DNA of 64,000 bases from Bacteroidota bacterium (lineage in GTDB: Bacteria; Bacteroidota; Ignavibacteria; Palsa-1295), in NCBI GenBank assembly GCA_030706745.1, contig JAUZNX010000011.1, positions 44,327 to 108,326 of the forward strand, read 5' to 3'. The first letter of the stretch is position 1, and the number at the start of each line of letters is the position of its first letter. The position numbers and the translations under genes are program-made. Positions 9,601 to 17,203 of this stretch are shown piece after piece. A model generated the notes under the pieces. The model was not told the origin of the DNA, searched no databases, and saw only the letters and a list, made by a program, of their open reading frames with translations.

Positions 9601-9830
9601 ACGCCGAGCGCGGGCACTTCCACTTTTCCATGCGCGTGCGTGTGGCCGGTGATGTAGAGGTCCATCACATTGCTTTGGTCGTTCGCGCCCAGGTTCGGAC
9701 CGAACGCGAGGTAAAACTCGGTGCCGAGATTATCGAGATTGTGCCGGTTTTGCGCCTGCGCACGCGGCGAGCCTTGTGCCAAAAGCGCAAGACCTACGAG
9801 AAGCAATATAACAGACCTTGAAGGTGACAT
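6603..9830 (-). CDS. Large T9SS-sorted surface protein with IgGFc-binding-like N-terminus and choice-of-anchor domains
   Basis: About 1075 residues from ATG 9830 (MSPSRSVILLLVGLALLAQ, a signal peptide). The frame is open 14 codons further, but those would spoil the signal. The N-terminal 450 residues, starting LGTEFYLAFGPNLGANDQ, resemble the IgGFc-binding N-terminal beta domain. Next come two immunoglobulin-like choice-of-anchor-D-type repeats (SIDFGDRVLG..., LDFGTFTKDD...). A cohesin-like stretch follows (FSMPIYATADL ... IRLSYDSVNLKLVDV). A Por-type sorting domain closes it (PTPDPFQQSTTMEYGV ... VLDATGRVRRT ... AAYFIRIT). It is probably a secreted or cell-surface adhesion or structural protein; the ligand is unknown. 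Confidence 0.75.
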   Translation of the reverse strand: MSPSRSVILLLVGLALLAQGSPRAQAQNRHNLDNLGTEFYLAFGPNLGANDQSNVMDLYITGHTHAHGKVEVPALGVSQTFTITPGQIQTIELPNGNNGNPSVEVTTDEQIVRGMAVHVTSDSEVAVFGLNHKFYSSDAFMGLPNDVLGTEYRTMCYQAGTFGGMNGVQYTPSEFWIVSIQDSTNVKITLADRSAGGVQRNTPQSVLLMKGDIYLVQGVAQRGNDLTGSLIESDRPIAVFSGHQRTNIPDTALNSDGDPSRDHLVEELPPVSAWGDSALVVPFATADLPDLVRVLCAEDSTEISVNGTSVGSYNAGQFYEITHLAGVTDIRASKPILVGQYMHTSLGGLNQNGPQAYGDPALALVFPVEQFTTSYTIVSIVDQFSFSGNFVNIVVPTDSISSMQLDGQPMDPAEFHPIANSRYAYAQHSLEQGTHNITGGAPFGVTVYALGPVDSYAYTGGTLLKTITPLKTVGLSIDFGDRVLGAAPGYAGTFDTTVTLINVSEDTVNIYSFPKRIQDTDRFDVKLGAPVLPLMISPLTTDSFTIQFTPHEVNRRMHTQITAKTDHLRAYVVDVYGRGVVGELGIFRDSTKIYNIDTLDFGTFTKDDVPKDSVVYIGNAGLAKLTINSVAIVGATNNDFSMTGFAVHDSTVDTPFTIAQAPSTPAVVGVRFTPNGAMSNGLRSAQLTVTSGSTVHTVVLLARMETIYPMTQSTASIPYGSALVCDDIPNTLTVTNPNDVAVTLLGTSIAGPNGGDFTVTTPTPILIAPHGSTDLSVHFKPASGTTINRQATLTLQFDLPKKDTVPHVINLTGTATKRQLGFAASQHIHVNGTDPFSMPIYATADLTPYNASGYMIRLSYDSVNLKLVDVATAGTLTPQGTSFPFAVFSKPPGHDTVIFEQSESNSIPIAGGGPSSRPLIWLKFQPAHANDGKSSDSSFTIAYDITLNGMNITSRCFDLVVVPGQVEIISSCASPSLTPADQLPPTTVLAQPTPDPFQQSTTMEYGVAADGPVKIEVLDATGRVRRTLVDGFVKAGRYTATLSGEDLPSAAYFIRITAPDVKGEYRRVRRVVLAR

Positions 9831-9965
9831 CACGGAGCAGGTGAAGCCGAAATACAATGGCCATCGCAGCAATGGCTCGTTCTTATAACCCCGCCCGAAC
9901 CGGAAGGTTACACGGAAATCGGGGAAAAATATGTGCCCCGCGGTAGCTCAAAAACGGCGATTCGA

Positions 9966-11321
9966 TCATTCCTTCACAAGCATCACCGTCTGCGAAAAGC
10001 CAAACGACGTGCTGATGCGCGCGTAATAAACACCAGCGGGCAGGCCGCGTAGCGAAATAGGGACGGAGTGAGTACCCTTTGTAAAATACTCGTCTCCCTC
10101 TGGGAGAGACCGGGGGAGGGCGGCGCCCGATACGCGGCCCAGTGCATCGAACAACTCGATCTTCATAAAGCCATCTTGCGCGAGCGTGAAGCTAATCGTC
10201 GCCACGTCTTCCGCCGGGTTCGGCGTGGCAAGCGAATTGAGCTGGCTGGCGGGCGGCTCTGCCACGCCCGCCGTGCCCCAGTCTTCTTCCCAAAGCCCAC
10301 CGTAGCCGCCGTTATGAAAGACTTCGCCGGCAACTGTGCGACCGTTTGCACAGTAGAATTTGCACGCGTTCGATACGACGGTATAACCTGGCCCGTGGTC
10401 GTAAGTCCAGCTTATGCCTTCGTCGATCGAAACCCACAAACCAGAGTCGGTTTGCACCATTAGTCTTCGTAAGTCACCGGCGATTACACCGGTATTCACT
10501 TGCGTCGGAAACCGCGCCGTGTCATCACGAATCTTGCGCCAGTGCCAGCCATAATCGTCGCTGCGAAAGATCACGATTCCGCCACCGGTGACAGCAAAAC
10601 AAGTAGGCGTTCCTTGCACGGCGAGGAGCTGAGTAGGAACCCACCAGACATTCTGCGAATCGAGACTGATTCGGATTCGTTTGTCCCAGGTTGCTCCACC
10701 ATCGGACGTGACAAAGATATACGATTGCGTATCCACGTATGTATAGAATGGAGCAATCCCGTCCCAATACGGCCACGTCGAAGCGATGCCATGCGAGCCG
10801 TCCGAAAAGGAGAGCGAGACAACACTTTGAACAGGCAAGGACTGCCACGTTTCGCCCAAATCACCTGAGACGAGCATGGTCGTATCATAAGCCCCGAGCA
10901 GAAGCTTCCCAGTGGAGTCATTGTAATAGACAGCATAGGTCCCGGCGATAACTGATAGGGCGAACCAAGTAGTCCCTCCATTCGTGGTTTTGTAGCAGCC
11001 ATAGCCACCAATACTCGATGCCCATCCAGTGACAGTGTCTCTAAACGAAATATCTGTGAAGTCTGCAGGCCAGGATAGGCGACAAGTATCCCAACTCACG
11101 CCACGGTCCGTTGTCTTCCACATGTGGTGGCCACCCGCGAAGCCAACGTTTGGCAGACCTTGCCTATCGAGGAAATAGACACACCCTATGCCGTCGCCTC
11201 CGCGATGGTTGAAATCAATGCTGTCGCCGAGATGTGAGACCTTCCGCCACTGCGCGGCAACAGGCTGCTCGAAGAACGAGCAGCCTGCAAGCGTCAGCCA
11301 AATCCAAGCACGGAGTCTCAT
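9966..11321 (-). CDS. T9SS-sorted beta-propeller-like (sortilin/YCF48-like) secreted protein
   Basis: About 451 residues from ATG 11321 (MRLRAWIWLTLAGCSF, signal peptide). The frame is open a further 70 codons upstream, but those overlap the preceding gene. The body holds repeated blade motifs of the photosystem-assembly/BNR type: MWKTTDRGVSWD, CYKTTNGGTTW, LVSGDLGETWQSL, YIFVTSDGGATWDK, IFRSDDYGWHW, WVSIDEGISW. These predict a beta-propeller. The last 90 residues are a Por-type sorting domain (TPNPAEDVATISF ... LPAGVYYARI). That domain contains an unusual in-frame insertion, roughly GAALPRSLPEGDEYF, encoded by a palindromic stretch at 10093-10107. Confidence 0.75.
   Translation of the reverse strand: MRLRAWIWLTLAGCSFFEQPVAAQWRKVSHLGDSIDFNHRGGDGIGCVYFLDRQGLPNVGFAGGHHMWKTTDRGVSWDTCRLSWPADFTDISFRDTVTGWASSIGGYGCYKTTNGGTTWFALSVIAGTYAVYYNDSTGKLLLGAYDTTMLVSGDLGETWQSLPVQSVVSLSFSDGSHGIASTWPYWDGIAPFYTYVDTQSYIFVTSDGGATWDKRIRISLDSQNVWWVPTQLLAVQGTPTCFAVTGGGIVIFRSDDYGWHWRKIRDDTARFPTQVNTGVIAGDLRRLMVQTDSGLWVSIDEGISWTYDHGPGYTVVSNACKFYCANGRTVAGEVFHNGGYGGLWEEDWGTAGVAEPPASQLNSLATPNPAEDVATISFTLAQDGFMKIELFDALGRVSGAALPRSLPEGDEYFTKGTHSVPISLRGLPAGVYYARISTSFGFSQTVMLVKE
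10093..10107. repeat. Short palindrome inside the T9SS sorting domain
   Basis: TCTCCC-TCT-GGGAGA with a following G-rich stretch (10111-10120). It falls inside coding sequence and adds residues to a loop of the sorting domain. It resembles common interspersed CTCTCCC...GGGAGAG intergenic repeats. Confidence 0.5.
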
Positions 11322-11325
11322 CGCA

Positions 11326-11718
11326 TCAATAGACGGTGTAGCCCAGCGTCTTCGAATTGCCGGCACACGTGACGACGATGTAATAGGTGCCGCTGACTGG
11401 AGGAGCGGTAACCGGGATGCGATCCCACGTTTGACCGTCCGAAGTGAATGTAGATGGCCAACCAATCGGATTGCCAAGCATGTCATAGACTTGCGCACTA
11501 ATGAGCGAACCACTCGCACAATAGTGTACAAGGATCGAAACGTCGGGTGCGCCGGGTAACGAAGGATTCGAGTACGGGCCGATCACGGCAAAAGACGTAT
11601 CGGGGGGAGGCAAAATGCCTGAAAATGTTCCTGCGGCGATGGTCGTATCGAAATAGGTCGAATTATTATCGAGCATGGCTTCCTCGAATTGCACTTTAGG
11701 TCGTGTGACTTGTATCAT
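11326..11718 (-). CDS. Small beta-rich protein resembling a lone T9SS-type sorting domain
   Basis: About 130 residues from ATG 11718; an ATG at 11751 is also possible, and a GGAGG (minus strand) lies about 19 bases before 11718. The C-terminal half (LISAQVYDMLGNPIG ... PVSGTYYIVVTCAG) has the pattern of a Por-type C-terminal domain, but there is no signal peptide and no cargo domain. It ends 4 bases before the start of the propeller protein, so the two are very likely in one transcript. A CCGGGC/GCCCGG hairpin (11741-11760) overlaps the upstream ATG. It may be a remnant of a larger protein or a true small partner. Function unknown. Confidence 0.5.
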   Translation of the reverse strand: MIQVTRPKVQFEEAMLDNNSTYFDTTIAAGTFSGILPPPDTSFAVIGPYSNPSLPGAPDVSILVHYCASGSLISAQVYDMLGNPIGWPSTFTSDGQTWDRIPVTAPPVSGTYYIVVTCAGNSKTLGYTVY

Positions 11719-12183
11719 CGTTGGTAATTTAGCGTGACCTCCGGGCGACATTTTGCCCGGCGTAATCGGAGCGCCTTGAGAGTATCGTCGCCTCTTCGGG
11801 AAGATCGGTGGCGGTTCGGACAGAGTGCTTCCGGGAATGATCGCTCATCCTTCAACTCAAAACTACATCGAAAGAACACGCGGCTATTGAAAAAAGAGAA
11901 ATTTGATTTTGAATGGGTCTCCAAAAATAGTATTATATTACTTATCAGGTGATGGGCACCGCTTTCGGGGAAAATATGAAATATGAATTATGAAATATGA
12001 AATGGGGGTCCGGGACTTCCTCAAATGCCGAATTGCGAATTGGGAAGACCGGGCGTTCATTAAATGACAATTCAAAAGAGAGAGTTAAAGCTTTACTTTA
12101 ACTTTGGGCACCTGTTTTCAATTAGGAATTTTTGAATAAAGCTCAATATTGAATCGGGAGAAGCGCAAGAAATAAATACGTAA
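11719..12183. other. Gene-free AT-rich interval with repeats
   Basis: No convincing coding sequence on either strand over about 465 bases. It holds a heptad array (11972-12006), short AATTGCG/AATTGGG heptads near 12030, and a perfect 8-bp hairpin AGTTAAAG-CTTTA-CTTTAACT at 12083-12103, which lies downstream of the minus-strand glycosyltransferase stop. A TATTTTTG box on the minus strand (11922-11929) fits the Bacteroidota TAnnTTTG element but has no clear upstream TTG. Confidence 0.6.
11972..12006. repeat. Heptad array, AAATATG type
   Basis: Five consecutive 7-base units: AAATATG, AAATATG, AATTATG, AAATATG, AAATGGG. There is no obvious facing arm. Confidence 0.7.
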
Positions 12184-13449
12184 TTAGCTCCGAGCGTTCT
12201 TTGGCAACCGAGCACCTACCATCACCACACCGATGGTTGCCAACGGCACCAAAAAGGGATCGACCTTCAGTGTCCGGTGGCGAGACTGGACGAAGAAAAT
12301 TGCCGAGACGATGGTCGAATAGAGAAAGACAACGAGCAGCAGCGAACGAATTGGTTTGGCGCGTTGCGAGAAGAGGCCAATCGCGCCAAAGGCAATCAGA
12401 ACGATCGAGAAGATGCGATAGGCGTTCTTCATCCAGTCCGAAGCGAGGCCCGGAGTCCAGACGCGATATTCGTTGCCGGTGTGGGCGCGGCCAATCCAGT
12501 GATAGGCGATCTTCTTCAGGTCCAGCGCGGCAGCCTCCATCGGATGCGCCTTGATCCAGTCCATTGCGATTTGCCATCGGAGTCGATCGACTTCGATCTG
12601 ATCGTGGGACTTGGAATAGTCGAGGACCTGATGGTAGATGCGTTCGCTTTCCGGCGTGATTCCGGTCTCGCGAAACTCGCCAGTGGCAACAGGATTGTTG
12701 CCCGTGAAGAGGTTCATCCCGGAGTTCGCACTGACGAGCACGAACTTGTGAAACGTCAGGTAGTTCCGGATAGTCCAGGGCGCAACGATGGCAACGGCCA
12801 CGAGTGCGGCGATGGCGATGCCTTTCGCGATTTGGAGCCACTGATTTCGCCGGACAATGATAAGCCACAGCGAAAACAGCGTGGCACCCAGCAGCATGTC
12901 GGGCCGGACAAGCAGTTGCAATCCGGTCAGAACGCCAACAGCAATCCAAAGCTTTCGCGAGGGACGTTTCGAGAGATTGGCAAGACACAAGACCGTGAGG
13001 ACCAGCAGCAGAATGTTCAGCGCGTTGGGTTCGAGCGCATCGGCCAGCGCCCAAAATGGAATGTAAAAACTGACGGCGGCAAAAATCAGAAGCGAAATGT
13101 TCGCAGTCGTGTATGGCCGAAAGAAGCGATAGATGAAAAAGCACGCCGTTTGGAGGCAAAGCAAATTGAAAATCTGAATACCCGTCTCGCCAAGACCGGA
13201 AGCGAGAAACGGAACGCAGAGCCAAGCATACAGTGGCGGCACGTAAGCCGTGACCGATTCTTGAAACGTGTAAGGATAGAGGAACACGAAGCCCTTGCCA
13301 TGCACGATATTGCGAGCGATGAGATACGGCTCGCCATAGACATCGGGCGCGTGCATCGCGAGAAGCTGGGCGATGAAAGAGATTACCGCGATGGCAGCAA
13401 GCATCCAGAAATGGATGCGCGGCTCGCGAAGGCGATCGAGCAATGCCAT
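12184..13449 (-). CDS. Membrane glycosyltransferase, GT39/ArnT-like
   Basis: A 421-residue polytopic inner-membrane protein from ATG 13449; the longer open frame overlaps mtaB and is not used. The N-terminus has a transmembrane helix (FWMLAAIAVISFIAQLL) followed by an acidic loop HAPDVYGEPYLIARNIVHGKG. This is the first extracytoplasmic loop typical of dolichyl- or polyprenyl-phosphate-dependent GT-C enzymes. About ten more helices follow and then a short C-terminal tail. Such enzymes move a sugar from a lipid carrier to lipid A, protein or polysaccharide. The start lies one base after the mtaB stop, so it is translated from the same message. Acceptor unknown. Confidence 0.7.
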   Translation of the reverse strand: MALLDRLREPRIHFWMLAAIAVISFIAQLLAMHAPDVYGEPYLIARNIVHGKGFVFLYPYTFQESVTAYVPPLYAWLCVPFLASGLGETGIQIFNLLCLQTACFFIYRFFRPYTTANISLLIFAAVSFYIPFWALADALEPNALNILLLVLTVLCLANLSKRPSRKLWIAVGVLTGLQLLVRPDMLLGATLFSLWLIIVRRNQWLQIAKGIAIAALVAVAIVAPWTIRNYLTFHKFVLVSANSGMNLFTGNNPVATGEFRETGITPESERIYHQVLDYSKSHDQIEVDRLRWQIAMDWIKAHPMEAAALDLKKIAYHWIGRAHTGNEYRVWTPGLASDWMKNAYRIFSIVLIAFGAIGLFSQRAKPIRSLLLVVFLYSTIVSAIFFVQSRHRTLKVDPFLVPLATIGVVMVGARLPKNARS

Positions 13450-13450
13450 T

Positions 13451-14788
13451 TCAGAGGATTGGCAAGAGGAGCGGCTCGCGCCGGTGGGCCAGCACTTCGA
13501 GCGGTTCGGCAAGGACGAGATCGCCTCGGCATTCATCCAGGCTGACCCGCACGAGCTCGGCGCCGTGCGCGACACGATCGTTCAGCCGAACGCGAACATA
13601 GTTCTCGCTATAGCCTTCTCCGCAAGGCTCGAGCACAACGGTTACATCACGGCCGCATTGCGATTCGTGAAACGATCGTTTCATCTTTTCGCCGAGCAGT
13701 CGTAACGTTCGGTTGCGATCGCGACGAATCTGCATCGGTACGGTACCGGACATCGTGGCAGCATTGGTGCCGGGCCGTTCACTATACGTGAAGACGTGAA
13801 GATAACTGAGTTCGAGCGACTCGATGAAGTGAATCGTATCTATAAAATCGCGATCGGTCTCACCCGGAAATCCAACGATGACATCGGCGCCAACTGCAGC
13901 GTGTGGCATCAGACGCTTGATGACTTCAACACGCGAACGGTACAAATCCGGTTGATACCGGCGCTGCATGAGGCGCAAGATGCGCGAGGAGCCCGACTGC
14001 AGTGGGATGTGAAAATGCGGACAAAATTTTTCAGAGCCGGCCACAAAGCCGATGATTTCATCCGAAAGCAAATTCGGTTCGATGGAACTAATGCGGATGC
14101 GAGCGGTAATTTCGGATTCCGCGTCCATCGCTCGGATCAACTGGAGAAAACTCGAACCGGTCTTGCGGCCAAAATCGCCAACGTTGACGCCAGAGAGGAT
14201 GATCTCGTGAAAGCCATCATGACAGAGCTCAATAGCACGAGCGAGAATATCCTCCACTTCAGCGGAGCGCGATGCGCCTCGGGCCTTTGGGATCGTACAG
14301 AAGGAGCAGGAGTAATCGCAGCCATCCTGAATTTTCAGGAAGGCCCGGGTCCGGTCATCGAGCGAAGACGCGGCGTGAAACTCGTGGGCGTCCTCGATTT
14401 CGCTGACCGCAATGCGCGGCGGAGCGCTGTAGGTAAGACTCGGAAGATGCTGGAAAATATTGAATTTCTCGCTGGCCCCGAGCACGAGCGAGACGCCATC
14501 GATACTCGCGATTTCTTCAGGACGAAGCTGAGCGTAGCATCCCGTAACGACGATTTTCGATTTGGGCGATTGCCGGCGGATACGGCGAATCAACTGGCGG
14601 CATTCCTTCTCGGCGTTCTCGGTGACCGAGCACGTGTTGAGCACCACGACATCACTTTGCTCGCCAAACGGAACAATCGAGAACCCCTGCTCCGCAAGAC
14701 CGCGAGCCAGAGCCGAGGTCTCGGCATAATTCAGCTTGCAGCCAAGCGTATGCAAGCTGGCGCGGGTTCCGGTCACACTCAGAGGCAT
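13451..14788 (-). CDS. mtaB: tRNA (t6A37) methylthiotransferase MtaB
   Basis: A 445-residue radical-SAM methylthiotransferase that converts t6A37 to ms2t6A in ANN-decoding tRNAs. The N-terminal UPF0004 domain starts HTLGCKLNYAET, with NTCSVTENAEKEC and VVTGCYAQ supplying the three Cys of the auxiliary cluster. The radical-SAM motif is CDYSCSFCTIP. LSGVNVGDFG and the central VGADVIVGFPGET are typical of MtaB rather than MiaB or RimO. The C-terminal 60 residues form a TRAM-like domain. It sits beside a tRNA-Ile gene and tadA, though read in the opposite direction. Confidence 0.93.
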   Translation of the reverse strand: MPLSVTGTRASLHTLGCKLNYAETSALARGLAEQGFSIVPFGEQSDVVVLNTCSVTENAEKECRQLIRRIRRQSPKSKIVVTGCYAQLRPEEIASIDGVSLVLGASEKFNIFQHLPSLTYSAPPRIAVSEIEDAHEFHAASSLDDRTRAFLKIQDGCDYSCSFCTIPKARGASRSAEVEDILARAIELCHDGFHEIILSGVNVGDFGRKTGSSFLQLIRAMDAESEITARIRISSIEPNLLSDEIIGFVAGSEKFCPHFHIPLQSGSSRILRLMQRRYQPDLYRSRVEVIKRLMPHAAVGADVIVGFPGETDRDFIDTIHFIESLELSYLHVFTYSERPGTNAATMSGTVPMQIRRDRNRTLRLLGEKMKRSFHESQCGRDVTVVLEPCGEGYSENYVRVRLNDRVAHGAELVRVSLDECRGDLVLAEPLEVLAHRREPLLLPIL

Positions 14789-14829
14789 TACGAAGCAACC
14801 CTTCAGAGCAATGCGAAGTTCTCACGGGC

Positions 14830-14898
14830 AGTTGATAGTGGAAAGTGGATAGCGGATAGAGACTAAGACTATCCGCTATCCACTTTCCACTATCAACT
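14830..14898. repeat. Heptad hairpin with a perfect 30-bp stem
   Basis: The left arm 14830-14859 reads in 7-base units (AGTTGAT, AGTGGAA, AGTGGAT, AGCGGAT, ...). The right arm 14869-14898 is its exact reverse complement over all 30 bases, with a 9-base loop. It lies between the mtaB start and tRNA-Ile, ending 7 bases before the tRNA. Confidence 0.9.
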
Positions 14899-14905
14899 AC
14901 CCATA

Positions 14906-14979
14906 GGGCCCTTAGCTCAGTTGGTTAGAGCAGTCGACTCATAATCGATTGGTCGCAGGTTCAAGTCCTGCAGGGCCCA
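14906..14979 (+). tRNA. tRNA-Ile (anticodon CAU, lysidine-modified type)
   Basis: A 74-base cloverleaf. Acceptor GGGCCCT pairs with AGGGCCC. The D arm is AGCTCAGTTGGTTAGAGC. Anticodon loop CTCATAA sits on stem GTCGA/TCGAT, and the T arm is GCAGG-TTCAAGT-CCTGC. The CAU anticodon could mean Met, but the overall sequence (TTAGCTCAG, CGACTCATAATCG, GGTCGC) matches the tRNA-Ile2 group whose C34 is changed to lysidine by TilS. The 3' CCA is not encoded (ACAA follows). Flanked on both sides by heptad repeats. Confidence 0.92.
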
Positions 14980-14985
14980 CAAATC

Positions 14986-15105
14986 AATTACGAATGGCGA
15001 ATGAAGAATTACGAATGAACGTAAGTGCCGCTGCTTCCTTGAATTCGTAATTCGTAATTCGTAATTCGTAATTCGTAATTCGTAATTCGTAATTCGTAAT
15101 TCGTA
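14986..15105. repeat. Facing heptad arrays (AATTACG and ATTCGTA) between tRNA-Ile and tadA
   Basis: The left arm 14986-15020 has five 7-base units (AATTACG, AATGGCG, AATGAAG, AATTACG, AATGAAC). The right arm 15043-15105 has nine perfect ATTCGTA copies, the reverse-complement class. The spacer between the arms is 22 bases. The right arm ends five bases before the tadA GTG. Confidence 0.9.
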
Positions 15106-15110
15106 GGCAG

Positions 15111-15578
15111 GTGTTTTCGAACGAGTATTGGATGCAGGCGGCGCTTCGGGAGGCGGAGAAAGCCTTCGAGTTGAACGAGGTGCCGATCGGCTGCGTGATC
15201 GTGCGCGATGATGCAGTCATCGCGAAAGGCCATAACCTGACTGAGCAACTCCGCGATGCAACGGCTCACGCGGAAATGATGGCGATCACCGCTGCGAGCG
15301 CCGCGCTCGAATCGCGCTATCTGACAGAGTGCACGCTGTACGTCACGATCGAACCCTGTGCGATGTGTGCCGGAGCGATTGTCCTGGCAAGGATCCCGAA
15401 GCTTGTTTTCGGCGCCTATGATCCGAAGGCTGGAGCTTGCGGGACACTATATCACCTCACGGAGGACACACGACTCAATCATCAGGTCCACACCATCGGC
15501 GGAGCGCTGGATACGGAGTGCGCAGGTATCATGCAGAGCTATTTTAGAACCAAACGCAACCAGAATTCCACCGATTAA
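15111..15578 (+). CDS. tadA: tRNA-specific adenosine deaminase
   Basis: A 155-residue zinc deaminase of the CDA fold that converts A34 to inosine in tRNA-Arg(ACG). Motifs: NEVPIGCVIV, TAHAEMMAI (zinc His and catalytic Glu) and EPCAMCAGAI (two zinc Cys), then KAGACGTLYHL. The chosen start is GTG 15111, because MFSNEYWMQAALREAEKAF aligns with the family N-terminus; ATG 15132 would remove the first turn of the helix. The start follows a nine-copy ATTCGTA array and has no clear Shine-Dalgarno. The neighbouring tRNA-Ile is not its substrate. Confidence 0.92.
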   Translation: MFSNEYWMQAALREAEKAFELNEVPIGCVIVRDDAVIAKGHNLTEQLRDATAHAEMMAITAASAALESRYLTECTLYVTIEPCAMCAGAIVLARIPKLVFGAYDPKAGACGTLYHLTEDTRLNHQVHTIGGALDTECAGIMQSYFRTKRNQNSTD

Positions 15579-15625
15579 GTCTGGCGCAACCATGGTTGCA
15601 GCATCCTCAATCCGGAAGACCTGAT

Positions 15626-17071
15626 TTAAAACGCTCGCTGTAAGCGGAAGATCCAACGCGGATCATCTTTGACATTCGTGGGCCAAGTAGCTCCGACCTG
15701 GATTCCTCGCGTCCAGCCGAATCCGAACCCCACATTATAGAGAATGGAAGAAACGCCGCTGAAGCCATAGCCTTTTAAAATACCATCGCCGTTCGCTGCC
15801 TCGCCGATTTTACCGAAATCATTGAAGACGACAAGGGTAAGATCCGGCGAATGGAAGATGCCAGAGAGCATATTCAGATTCAGCCGAACTTCGGTATTGA
15901 ACAAGAGGAGCCGGTTTCCGACAAGACTCTTCCGGTAGAGCGCCGGGAGCGTACTCGGCCCGCCGAGAAACTCCAATTTTTGCCGGAGTGGCGCGCCATC
16001 GGCAGCGACGATATCACCTGTCGTTGCTTCCCATCTGAGGCGAGTATCGAAGCTCAGGCCTTTGGCAATGGGCAAAAACCGGCGGCTATCGAGTAGATAG
16101 CGATTGAATCCAAAATCGGAGCCCGGCATGTGTCCGAATTCCATCTGGACGATACTGCTCTCGCCCGTGAGTTGCTCGATCCAAACCGGATCGCCGAAGA
16201 AATTCTCGATGCGTCGAATTCGCGGATGGACCTCTTCACGGATGTCGGTGATTACGAGTGAGTGCATCTCGCCTTCCGCGACTGCCGGGTTTGGCGGCAG
16301 CACTTTGCTGCCGCCCCAGCGGCCATAGAATACTTCCTGCGACAGCGACTGATAATGATCGTTGCGCCATTCGACGCGCAACTCATTGTTTCGCCTCGGC
16401 CGGAATGCAATGTAGGCATTCCATCCAGCCAGTTTATAATAATCGCGGAAATCCTCGCGTGCGAAGAAAGCGTATGCACTATTTTCGATGCGGCCGGCGC
16501 GCCATGCATCGTCGGTCGATGTGACATTGTGTATCTCCCCACCAAAGGCCAGCGTGGGGACCGCGAAGATCGTGTGCCGCACGGTGTCGCGACCCATTCT
16601 CTCAAAATTGACCAGTGGCAGACGAAATTCCGGGCCGAACAAAAATTCCCATCGCTTATCGGCAAATCCATAACCGGCGCTTGCATTCAAGCCAAATTCA
16701 TCGTGTGGACCGAAATCCGACATGCCGGACGATGCAACGCCAAGATAAAATCCAGTGACCCTATTGAAATCGACCCAAGTCGGATTTTCTCGATACGGTA
16801 CTTGTTTACTTCGGTCGATCTCATTCAACACGAAGACGTGTGGCCTTCGCCACCGCTTGTGAGAAAGCCCGTGCATGTCGAAAGAGTAATAGGCAGAGTC
16901 AATAAGCGAATCAATCTCGTCCAGACTATCGACAACGCTTGGTGTGTCAATCGCGAACGGACGAAGAACGAACGGCGCCGGCACATTCAATCGCATGCCC
17001 GCACTCGCGGAGATGGAGATCAGCGAAGCTCCGGCGATCAGGAGCAAGAGTGGAAAAGTACGACGCATCAT
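15626..17071 (-). CDS. Omp85-like outer-membrane beta-barrel protein
   Basis: About 481 residues from ATG 17071 or 17068 with a signal peptide (RRTFPLLLLIAGASLISISASA). The C-terminal half is rich in alternating strands and carries the surface-antigen (D15) pattern: GNRLLLFNTEVRLNLNM, LVVFNDFGKIG, YNVGFGFGWTRG. It ends in Phe, as barrel proteins recognised by BamA do. The N-terminal 150 residues show no clear POTRA domain, unlike BamA or TamA. It could be a patatin- or ShlB-like barrel or a stand-alone D15 protein. Function unknown; outer-membrane location is well supported. Confidence 0.7.
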   Translation of the reverse strand: MMRRTFPLLLLIAGASLISISASAGMRLNVPAPFVLRPFAIDTPSVVDSLDEIDSLIDSAYYSFDMHGLSHKRWRRPHVFVLNEIDRSKQVPYRENPTWVDFNRVTGFYLGVASSGMSDFGPHDEFGLNASAGYGFADKRWEFLFGPEFRLPLVNFERMGRDTVRHTIFAVPTLAFGGEIHNVTSTDDAWRAGRIENSAYAFFAREDFRDYYKLAGWNAYIAFRPRRNNELRVEWRNDHYQSLSQEVFYGRWGGSKVLPPNPAVAEGEMHSLVITDIREEVHPRIRRIENFFGDPVWIEQLTGESSIVQMEFGHMPGSDFGFNRYLLDSRRFLPIAKGLSFDTRLRWEATTGDIVAADGAPLRQKLEFLGGPSTLPALYRKSLVGNRLLLFNTEVRLNLNMLSGIFHSPDLTLVVFNDFGKIGEAANGDGILKGYGFSGVSSILYNVGFGFGWTRGIQVGATWPTNVKDDPRWIFRLQRAF

Positions 17072-17203
17072 CGTTTCATTAGGTGTGAAGACGCCTCGAG
17101 CAACCACATAATAGAAGCCGCGAAGCTAAAAGGATAGTACGCCGCCGCGGCGACTTATGTTTCCCTCAGGTATAGAGACCGATCGCTTCCAGAAGTTGCA
17201 GAA

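Noticed and set aside
12277..13545. 422-residue open frame on the plus strand
   Set aside because: Antisense to the GT39-like gene; highly charged composition typical of a shadow frame.
13796..14866. 356-residue open frame on the plus strand
   Set aside because: Antisense to mtaB, whose radical-SAM motifs are unmistakable.
14906..14979. tRNA-Met reading of the CAU anticodon
   Set aside because: Body sequence and arms match tRNA-Ile2 with lysidine rather than initiator or elongator Met.
14986..15105. CRISPR array
   Set aside because: The repeats are 7 bases long with no spacers of constant length and no cas genes are present.
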